Positions 57,921-64,000 of a stretch of 64,000 nt of DNA are shown here, one piece after another; position 1 is the first letter of the stretch; each line of letters starts with the position of its first letter. The position numbers were made by a program, and so were the translations under genes. Origin of the DNA: Sphingobacterium multivorum (lineage in GTDB: Bacteria; Bacteroidota; Bacteroidia; Sphingobacteriales; Sphingobacteriaceae). A model generated the notes under the pieces. It was given only the letters and a program-made list of their open reading frames with translations, did no database searches and was not told the origin of the DNA. The stretch is taken from the NCBI RefSeq assembly GCF_900457465.1, contig NZ_UAUU01000009.1:496001-560000 (forward strand). Direction: 5' to 3'.

Positions 57921-58676
57921 ATGTCTGCTCATCCTAAATTTTCGATTATAACTGTCGTTTACAACAATGTGCGTGACATAGAACACACCCTGAAATCTGT
58001 TGTCAATCAGAGCTATGGTCATATAGAGTATATTGTCATTGATGGACAATCAACCGACGGAACGTTAGAGATCATCCAAAAATACAAGGATAAAATCGCC
58101 GTCATCCTCTCCGAAAAGGATAAGGGTATCTATGATGCCATGAATAAGGGTTTAGCCTTAGCAACAGGCGATTATGTTCTTTTTTTAAATTCTGGAGACG
58201 AGATCTATGATCTGAATAGCATTGAGAACCTCGCCAAACTGAGCGATAACGCAGATATTCTTTACGGCGAAACAATCCTCGTGGACGACAACAGGAATAT
58301 TATTGGTGAACGGCGGCACAAGGTTCCGGCTCATTTCGACTGGAAAAGCTTTCGCTACGGTATGAATATCTGTCATCAGGCGATCTACATCAAGCGGGAA
58401 ATCGCCGAGCCATACGATCTCAATTATAAATTATGCGCTGATATTGACTGGGTTATCCGTTGTGCCAAAAAGGCAAAAAAAACGGTCAATGCACAGCAAT
58501 ATGTTGCCCGGTATCTTGTTGGCGGGATGTCAAAACAAAGACATCAGGAATCCTTGAAAGAGCGTTTTGCGATATTCAAACGCTACTATGGAGCCATTCC
58601 CAATTTATTCAATCATGGCATCATTGCGCTAAAAGCAGTTTGGTACCGTCTCAATTATGGAAAACCTCAAGACTAA
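57921..58676 (+). CDS. Glycosyltransferase family 2, colanic-acid type (251 aa)
   Basis: A short GT2 enzyme with KFSIITVVYNNVRDIEHTLKSV, YIVIDGQSTDGTLEII near residue 35, SEKDKGIYDAMNKGLALATG near 68 and LFLNSGDEIYD near 93. CHQAIYIKR and ADIDWVIR come in the second half. This is the WcaA/WcaE-like pattern of enzymes that build exopolysaccharide repeats. The DUF3820 gene overlaps its stop codon (TAATG). Confidence 0.9.
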   Translation: MSAHPKFSIITVVYNNVRDIEHTLKSVVNQSYGHIEYIVIDGQSTDGTLEIIQKYKDKIAVILSEKDKGIYDAMNKGLALATGDYVLFLNSGDEIYDLNSIENLAKLSDNADILYGETILVDDNRNIIGERRHKVPAHFDWKSFRYGMNICHQAIYIKREIAEPYDLNYKLCADIDWVIRCAKKAKKTVNAQQYVARYLVGGMSKQRHQESLKERFAIFKRYYGAIPNLFNHGIIALKAVWYRLNYGKPQD

Positions 58677-58891
58677 TGTTGAATCCTGAAATTTTAACCG
58701 AACTTGTTACAGTCAAGATGCCATTTGGCAAATACCAGGGATACACCTTATGTAATCTTCCTGAGCCCTATCTCGTGTGGTATAACCAAAAAGGCTTTCC
58801 AAAGGGAAAACTAGGCCAGCAGTTAGCAACACTCTATGAAATAAAGCTGAATGGCTTGGAATACCTCCTCGAACCTTTGAAGAAAAGGTGA
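58676..58891 (+). CDS. DUF3820 family protein (71 aa)
   Basis: ATG 58676 overlaps the stop codon of the glycosyltransferase (TAATG). The 71-residue product carries the full DUF3820 pattern: VKMPFGKYQGYTLCNLPEPY, then LVWYNQKGFPKGKLGQQLA. The family is small, cytoplasmic and of unknown function; some members are loosely described as quorum-sensing-regulated. Its presence at the end of a polysaccharide operon may be incidental. Confidence 0.85.
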   Translation: MLNPEILTELVTVKMPFGKYQGYTLCNLPEPYLVWYNQKGFPKGKLGQQLATLYEIKLNGLEYLLEPLKKR

Positions 58892-58924
58892 CGAGGGTCA
58901 TTTTATTCCACTTATTATTTTTCG

Positions 58925-58932
58925 TAGCTTTG
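58925..58932 (+). promoter_or_regulatory. -7 promoter element before trhO
   Basis: TAGCTTTG fits TAnnTTTG and lies about 45 bases before the start codon. The -33 region reads TTT at a 20-base spacing rather than TTG. Confidence 0.45.
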
Positions 58933-58977
58933 CACTAAATTTATTTTTAGCATTAAACGCCGTTTGCAGCGGTATCA

Positions 58978-59973
58978 ATGAATATCATGACACAATATCA
59001 AACTTTGCTGTACTATTGTTACAGCCCTATCGAGGATGCCGAAAAATTCGCATCAGATCATTTAGAATTTTGTAAATCACTGAACTTAGTCGGCCGTATC
59101 ATTGTAGCTGATGAAGGTCTTAATGGAACTGTTTCGGGTACTGTAGAATCCTGTAAAAGCTATATGGATGCCATTTATGCCGATGGTCGTTTCAATAAAA
59201 CAGAGTTCAAAATTGACGATGTAGATGAACCATCATTCATTAAAATGCATTGCCGCTACAAAGCCGAAATTGTTCACTCTGGTTTGAGAGATCCAAAAGA
59301 AATTGACCCCAACCGTCAAACCGGTGTGCACCTTGAACCGAAGGATTTCTTAGCCATGAAAGACCAAGAGGATGTGGTTGTATTGGATGTACGCTCAAAT
59401 TACGAGCACAATGTTGGTCATTTTAAAAATGCTGTTACCCTAGATATTGACAATTTCCGCGAGTTTCCGGAGAAAATCAAAGAGCTCGAACAATATAAAG
59501 GAAAAAAAATATTAACGTACTGCACAGGCGGTATCAAATGTGAGAAGGCATCTGCTCTCTTGTTAAAAGAAGGCTTCGAGGATGTTTATCAATTACATGG
59601 CGGCATTATCAAATACGGAAAGGAAGCAGGTGGTGAAGATTTTGAAGGTCAATGCTACGTCTTTGACAATCGTGTTACTGTCGATGTAAATTCTGTCAAC
59701 CCATCCGTGGTATCAACTTGTTTTAACTGTGGCAAGCAAACCACTAAAATGATCAACTGCGCCAACCCAACTTGTAATGAACATTTCACACAATGTGATG
59801 AGTGCGGCTGGGAGATGGATGGATGCTGTTCGCCAGCATGTAAGGAAAATCCCAATAAACGTGAATATGACGGAACAGGATATTATGTCAAGGTACCTCA
59901 ACCCGTCAATATTGACAAAATCAGCAAAAGAAAACATAAAAATTTTCCACCGAAAGTATCGGCCGAAGATTAA
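58978..59973 (+). CDS. trhO: tRNA uridine(34) hydroxylase, rhodanese-like
   Basis: Hydroxylates U34 of certain tRNAs on the way to 5-carboxymethoxy- or methoxyuridine. The 331-residue protein has the YceA N-terminal domain (LLYYCYSPIEDAEKFASDHLEFC, IIVADEGLNGTVSG), the rhodanese domain with active Cys in LTYCTGGIKCEKASALL near residue 185, and a cysteine-rich C-terminus. The cysteines there (CFNCGKQT, CANPTCNEHF, QCDECGWEMDGCC) could bind zinc. ATG 58978 or the ATG three codons later could serve as start. Formerly known as YceA. Confidence 0.93.
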   Translation: MNIMTQYQTLLYYCYSPIEDAEKFASDHLEFCKSLNLVGRIIVADEGLNGTVSGTVESCKSYMDAIYADGRFNKTEFKIDDVDEPSFIKMHCRYKAEIVHSGLRDPKEIDPNRQTGVHLEPKDFLAMKDQEDVVVLDVRSNYEHNVGHFKNAVTLDIDNFREFPEKIKELEQYKGKKILTYCTGGIKCEKASALLLKEGFEDVYQLHGGIIKYGKEAGGEDFEGQCYVFDNRVTVDVNSVNPSVVSTCFNCGKQTTKMINCANPTCNEHFTQCDECGWEMDGCCSPACKENPNKREYDGTGYYVKVPQPVNIDKISKRKHKNFPPKVSAED

Positions 59974-59992
59974 TACAAATTGAACAAACAGA

Positions 59993-60025
59993 AAGCGGTC
60001 GGAAGTGTAGAACTTCCGACCGCTT
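59993..60025 (+). terminator. Terminator after trhO
   Basis: A perfect 14-bp inverted repeat, AAGCGGTCGGAAGT with its complement, around a five-base loop lies 19 bases after the stop. It is followed by CCTGTTT, a weak U tract. Confidence 0.7.
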
Positions 60026-60101
60026 CCTGTTTAGGATCTGCACCATCTTAGCTTCATCCCATACTAGCTTTTTATCAAGAAAAATAATAACCGAACACAG
60101 C

Positions 60102-60809
60102 TTACTTGCCAAACATACCGGCGATTGAATCAAGAATATTGCCCTTTGCCTGCCCATCGTTATTTTTATCAAAAAAACTGCCTGCCAATCCACCCAACAT
60201 GTCGGTAACACTACCTCCCGATGCCGGCTGCTCAGTTGCTTGCGCTTGTTCTTCTTGGCTACCGCCTAAGAAAGAGCCTAATATACCACCCAACATACCG
60301 CCACCTGCATTTTGTTGTGTTCCACCACCAAGCACAGAGCCGATCAGATCACCAATCCCACCGCCGCTTGAAGCCTGCTTTTGTTGTCCTAGATACCCCA
60401 TTACTATCGGAGCAAGTGTAGCCAATACTCCGGTGACCTGAGAAGAACTCAAGCCTGCTTTATCTGCTATATGCTGTGTCACGACTTCGGTATTTTGGCC
60501 GAACATATGGTTGACAATTTTATTGCCGTCTTCAGAAACATTTTGCTCACCGCCCTGTTCTGCTCCACCCTGTCCAAAGAAATCTCCAATTTTATCGAGT
60601 ATCCCGCTATTGCTATGCTGGTCAATAGCCTTATCAATATTTTCCGCCTGCCCCTTGTTTTTGGCATTGTAATTCAATGCTGCAATCATCAAAGGAACTG
60701 CCGCTGCTACAATCCATTTTGCCTTGGATTCGCTGATACCAGTAATTTTTGAAATAGTCTCTATCGCTTTAGAGCCTACTCCACCTGTAACTAAATCTGT
60801 TAAGTTCAT
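60102..60809 (-). CDS. DUF937/YidB-like protein (235 aa)
   Basis: Two DUF937-like helical repeats (GGVGSKAIETISKITGISESKAKWIV near residue 8; FGQNTEVVTQHIADKAGLSSSQVTGVLATLAPIVMGYLG near 105) are followed by a Gly/Gln-rich region with repeated GGILGS or GDLIGSVLGGG segments. A C-terminal FFDKNNDGQAKGNILDSIAGM resembles a short calcium-loop motif. There is no signal peptide. The family is of unknown role; YidB is its E. coli relative. It is a single minus-strand gene. Confidence 0.88.
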   Translation of the reverse strand: MNLTDLVTGGVGSKAIETISKITGISESKAKWIVAAAVPLMIAALNYNAKNKGQAENIDKAIDQHSNSGILDKIGDFFGQGGAEQGGEQNVSEDGNKIVNHMFGQNTEVVTQHIADKAGLSSSQVTGVLATLAPIVMGYLGQQKQASSGGGIGDLIGSVLGGGTQQNAGGGMLGGILGSFLGGSQEEQAQATEQPASGGSVTDMLGGLAGSFFDKNNDGQAKGNILDSIAGMFGK

Positions 60810-60885
60810 AAGTCTTCGTTTATAGTTATATAATGAAGATAACGATTTTTTTTGATGAGTTGAGATAATAGCTGATGATAAAAAA

Positions 60886-60915
60886 GCCCCATTGGATTAC
60901 ACAATCCAATGGGGC
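60886..60915 (-). terminator. Terminator of the Sus-like locus
   Basis: A perfect 13-bp stem (GCCCCATTGGATT with its complement) and four-base loop is followed on the minus strand by six T. It lies 23 bases after the stop of the DUF5689 gene. Confidence 0.88.
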
Positions 60916-60938
60916 CATTTGAAAATCAATTTTTCAAA

Positions 60939-62202
60939 TTAATAACTTTTATAAATAGCAATATCGTCCAATCCCAACCTTCCGTTATTAATCACATTGT
61001 TACTTGTCCCTAATCCAAGTTTGGTAACTCTAAAACGAACCGGCCCCTGAATATTCATTAAGAATACAGCCTGTTTTGAATTCATGCTCTCTGTCGTTGT
61101 ATGCGCGTCCGAAATAGGCTCGCCTGTTTGCTTCCATGTCGTTCCTCCGTCGGTCGAGTATTCCAACTTGAACGTACACGAACGATCGGTGTAATACGAA
61201 CCATACCAAAGCGTTACTTTTGAGGCCCCATTCGGCACATCAAAATTCATTTGCACATAACCATCAACACTTAAGTTCTGCTGCATACGGATGGCATTTT
61301 TTCCAGAAACGATACGATCACGACCAGCAGTTGTTCCTAGAATAGCCTGATACAGGTTCCATTGCCCCGTTGGAAAGGAGACCGCGTTTTTATCCTTCAT
61401 ATCATAGCTACCTTTCACACTCGCATCTACAGCATCAAAAGTTTCAGGCCAACCTGCATATAACTTACCGCTGGCATAAGCCATATCAGCATAACTCTGC
61501 ATCCTAACTTGTAGCTTTTCGCCCTCCTTGAATGCAATTCCTCTGAATGATGCACTTGGAGCGATGGACTCCCCAGCAAATGTCGCATTATCTTGTGTAT
61601 GCAATATAATCTCATTTTTATCACCATCCATTAAGATTTTATCTCCTTTCAACGCTGTCCCAGCTGCGGGTTCAGGTTCAACATCGGCTGTAATATCGAT
61701 ATAGGTTGATTCAAACTCATCAAACTTCGACTTTAGACTGGAAACAGCAACAGGTAATGGGGCAATAGTATTACCAGATGAGTAGACTTTAAGCTGTTGA
61801 TTATTATCGACTGAAAGAACTAATAAGCCATCTTTTTTAATCAGTTTTGAACCGCTAATATTGATCTGAACCGAATCTCCAAATTTAAATTCAGACGCAT
61901 TGGGTACCTGAACTAATATTCCACGGCGTTGATTTCGCCAAATATTCTGTACAGCAAGTGTATTTTTCTGGTAAATTCTTATTTTCCGCATGCGAAACGA
62001 CCACTACTTTGATATGTTCTGCCCCTTGTAGCGAAGACGCATTAAGCTGTAAATCGGCATTTTTATATAGACTGCGTAGCGCATACAACGATATTTCAGG
62101 ATTTAGCGTCCCTATCGATTCATTGACGTTGTCTTTGATACAGCCGGACAGCAATGCTGACATCGCCAACATACTGCATAGTATTGATTTTAACTTTTTC
62201 AT
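60939..62202 (-). CDS. DUF5689 lipoprotein of Sus-like locus, one frameshift in this sequence
   Basis: Signal with lipobox LLSGC (Cys about 21) gives a surface-type lipoprotein. The first domain (about 40-235) is DUF5689, an OB-like fold: HIKVVVVSHAENKNLPEN, GILVQVPN, FKFGDSVQINISG. The C-terminal part (about 275-420) resembles a galactose-binding/jelly-roll module (VTLWYGSYYTDRSCTFKLEYSTDGGTTWKQTGE). A T run at 61963-61967 (plus strand) has one base too many; removing it joins NLPEN to TLAVQNIW and yields 420 residues. It lies 3 bases downstream of susD and probably helps the SusCD complex bind its glycan or protein ligand. Confidence 0.85.
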
Positions 62203-62205
62203 TGA

Positions 62206-63675
62206 TTAGTTGATTGAAGGTTGCCACCACATTTTTTCATTTATCCCGTCTCCCCCCATACGACTCACAGCATCCTGATAATTTACTTTGTTTAAAGATT
62301 GTACAATTGTTGGATAATTTAAACGTACTGGCATTTTCCCTTGATTCAACAAGCCCGGACCTTTGTATAAATCCAATAATTGGGTTCTACGATATTCGTA
62401 CCACTGTTGGAAATCCGTAAATAGCATCGCATAGTATTTTTGCAAATGCACCTTTTTCAATTTCGCATGATCACTATCTGTGGGCAGCAACTGAACCTTT
62501 GCACTGCTTAGGTAAGATGCTGGCGCTGTTAGCCCCCAGTATTCCATAGCCGCGTTCACCCCCTTTAAATAGGCTCCAGGCGCATCAACCTGAGCATACC
62601 CTCTCATACCACATTCAGCAATAATAAATTGCAACTCGGCGTAATTCATGATATTCCCCATATGCGAGTCGGCTTTTAGACTTGTTAAAAGCGTTGATTG
62701 TTGCTCGGGGACATTTCCTCTCTGGTATCCGGACTGCATACCGCCATATACTCCTAATGTGGCTTCAGTGGCCCAAATTTTTAATCGTGGGTCTGAAAGG
62801 TCCAGCAGATTATTGATAAAAAACTCTGAATAGCCTTTGTTTCCATTAAAATCTATGTCACGGCTATTAAAATAAGGATTCATATAAGGCTGTACATTGG
62901 TGTAGTATAAAGCAGCCGTTTCTGCATTGCTTTGCATCACCGGATATTCAGCGGCATTCGTTTCTAATATTTCTTTGATCTTTGCAACGGCATTGGTTTC
63001 TGACTTATGTGCTATACGTAGCAATAATCGGAGATATAAAGAATTACCAAATTTCTGCCATTTTCCAGGATCTGAATTAAATATAGGATCCATCGCTAAA
63101 TTGGTCGATTCGACAGCAACCTTACCTTTCAAAAGCGTATTGGCCTCTTCTAATTTTCTAAAGATATCCGCATAAATATCGGACTGTTTATCAAATACAG
63201 GAGTTAAATTACTATCACTATACCCTTTATTGCTGTCTGTATAAGGTACATCACCATACATATCAGTTATTAACGAACTCACCCAAGCATCCAATATAAG
63301 CGAAATACCCTGGTATGTCTGGTAACCCTTCTGCTGCCCTTCCCCTGCCTTCTGATAAATGTCGCGTATATTCGTCAACTGTACGTACCATCCGGACCAG
63401 GTAGATTCCGCTTCTGACGGTCTGATTTCATACCGTTGAATCTCCAATGCATCATTCACCGTTACAGTCACTTGCATAAGCTCGTTGTTGATGCGCATAT
63501 TCCGTGATAAATTTGTGTTTAACACATTGAGTAAAGCTGGCGCGATGAGACTTTGTGGCGCTGCCGCAGAAATTGCATTTGGATTTGTATTTATTGCGAC
63601 AAAATCTTTTGTACAGCTCTGTAGTATCCCACAGGCTGCCAACAAAATAAAAGCTTTTCTTATATTCTTTTTCAT
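62206..63675 (-). CDS. SusD/RagB-family nutrient-binding lipoprotein (489 aa)
   Basis: Lipobox LQSC (Cys 21) is followed by the usual start CTKDFVAINTNPN. Tetratricopeptide-like helices come next (YQTYQGISLILDAWVSSLITDMYGDVPYTDS, the family hallmark GD-x-PY), and LEEANTLLKG, FNSDPGKWQKFGNSLYLRLLLRI near residue 205. YAELQFIIAECGMRG near 345 is also typical. It is a SusD-like lid for the outer-membrane transporter encoded just upstream. The arrangement SusC-SusD-DUF5689 may serve peptide or glycan uptake; the substrate is unknown. Confidence 0.93.
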   Translation of the reverse strand: MKKNIRKAFILLAACGILQSCTKDFVAINTNPNAISAAAPQSLIAPALLNVLNTNLSRNMRINNELMQVTVTVNDALEIQRYEIRPSEAESTWSGWYVQLTNIRDIYQKAGEGQQKGYQTYQGISLILDAWVSSLITDMYGDVPYTDSNKGYSDSNLTPVFDKQSDIYADIFRKLEEANTLLKGKVAVESTNLAMDPIFNSDPGKWQKFGNSLYLRLLLRIAHKSETNAVAKIKEILETNAAEYPVMQSNAETAALYYTNVQPYMNPYFNSRDIDFNGNKGYSEFFINNLLDLSDPRLKIWATEATLGVYGGMQSGYQRGNVPEQQSTLLTSLKADSHMGNIMNYAELQFIIAECGMRGYAQVDAPGAYLKGVNAAMEYWGLTAPASYLSSAKVQLLPTDSDHAKLKKVHLQKYYAMLFTDFQQWYEYRRTQLLDLYKGPGLLNQGKMPVRLNYPTIVQSLNKVNYQDAVSRMGGDGINEKMWWQPSIN

Positions 63676-63687
63676 AATACGCTGGAT

Positions 63688-64000
63688 TTAAAATGAGAAT
63701 GATAAATTGACACCCATTGTGCGGGTTGAAGGGAACTGGGCAATCTCTGCGCCCTTCTCAATACCGCTTGAATTTAGCGATCCAAACTCTGGGTCAAATG
63801 AAGGCCATTTGGTCATGACAAACAGATCTCTTCCGTACACGCCAATTGATGCGCGCTCAATTTTCAAGCGTTCAACAAAAGACTTAGGTAATGTATAGTC
63901 AAATCTGACCTCACGAAGCTTTATAAAGTCCGTGGAAAACGTATTTGATTCTATATTATCCCGGTTAAAATGTTTAGCATAATAATCTCCAGCAGACGCA
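63688..64000 (-). CDS. SusC/RagA-type TonB-linked outer-membrane transporter (C-terminus only)
   Basis: The open frame from the right edge gives about 103 C-terminal residues: FSTDFIKLREVRFDYTLPKSF, then ASIGVYGRDLFVMTKWPSFDPEFG, and the final strand RTMGVNLSFSF ending in Phe. These are the standard last strands of SusC barrels (LREV-x-L-x-Y, GRNL-x-x-x-TKY-x-x-x-DPE). The start lies outside the window. It is followed 12 bases later by susD, so it heads the locus. Confidence 0.9.
   Translation of the reverse strand, partial: ASAGDYYAKHFNRDNIESNTFSTDFIKLREVRFDYTLPKSFVERLKIERASIGVYGRDLFVMTKWPSFDPEFGSLNSSGIEKGAEIAQFPSTRTMGVNLSFSF

Overview
The window reads as a chromosome segment of a Bacteroidota bacterium, most likely of the Sphingobacteriaceae (Sphingobacterium/Pedobacter type). 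The support is a SusC/SusD pair, carboxypeptidase-regulatory-type TonB receptors, DUF4270, a SerB-like protein carrying a SerA remnant, the Bacteroidota form of YebC, and several promoters that fit the phylum consensus TTG-N19/20-TAnnTTTG. I see no rRNA, tRNA, insertion sequence, prophage or CRISPR array; this is mostly core chromosome with two accessory surface loci.

Layout. 1-5.0 kb: a minus-strand iron/siderophore operon (DUF4198 protein, TonB siderophore receptor, two small membrane proteins, PepSY membrane protein running off the left edge), read from a consensus promoter through a leader of about 280 nt that holds three tandem hairpins. 5-11 kb: metallo-hydrolase, serine deaminase and two cell-wall or glycan hydrolases, both frameshifted here. 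11-17 kb: TetR regulator, large outer-membrane barrel protein, OmpR-type two-component system. 17-21 kb: DUF4270 and kelch lipoproteins, glutaminyl cyclase lipoprotein. 21-31 kb: YraN, DnaG, a eukaryote-like UDP-glucose dehydrogenase, M3 peptidase, DUF4407, RmuC. 31-40 kb: arginase-fold protein, SDR protein, SerB/SerA-remnant/ACT protein, helical protein plus a 43-residue membrane protein, Mfd, Cys/Met-metabolism PLP enzyme. 40-47.7 kb: galK-galT, phosphoesterase, hemH, ispH, ndk, ybeY, ruvX. 47.9-53.8 kb: a predicted exported DUF1684-peptide deformylase fusion, asd, threonine dehydrogenase, YebC and a protein with seven GFKPRF repeats. 53.9-58.9 kb: a polysaccharide operon (DeoR regulator, flippase, three glycosyltransferases, DUF3820). 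59-64 kb: tRNA hydroxylase TrhO, DUF937, then a Sus-like locus (DUF5689 lipoprotein, SusD, C-terminus of SusC).

An important caveat: seven otherwise intact genes are broken by nine single-base differences, all in homopolymer runs. One of them is asd, expected to be essential. I read these as probable sequencing or assembly errors rather than true pseudogenes, and I give full-length gene coordinates with the break points.

The items most worth a second look are the exported deformylase fusion, the SerB protein fused to a SerA remnant without its NAD-binding domain, the GFKPRF repeat protein, the triple-hairpin leader of the siderophore operon, and a nearly identical 31-base promoter/operator sequence in front of the UDP-glucose dehydrogenase gene and ndk.
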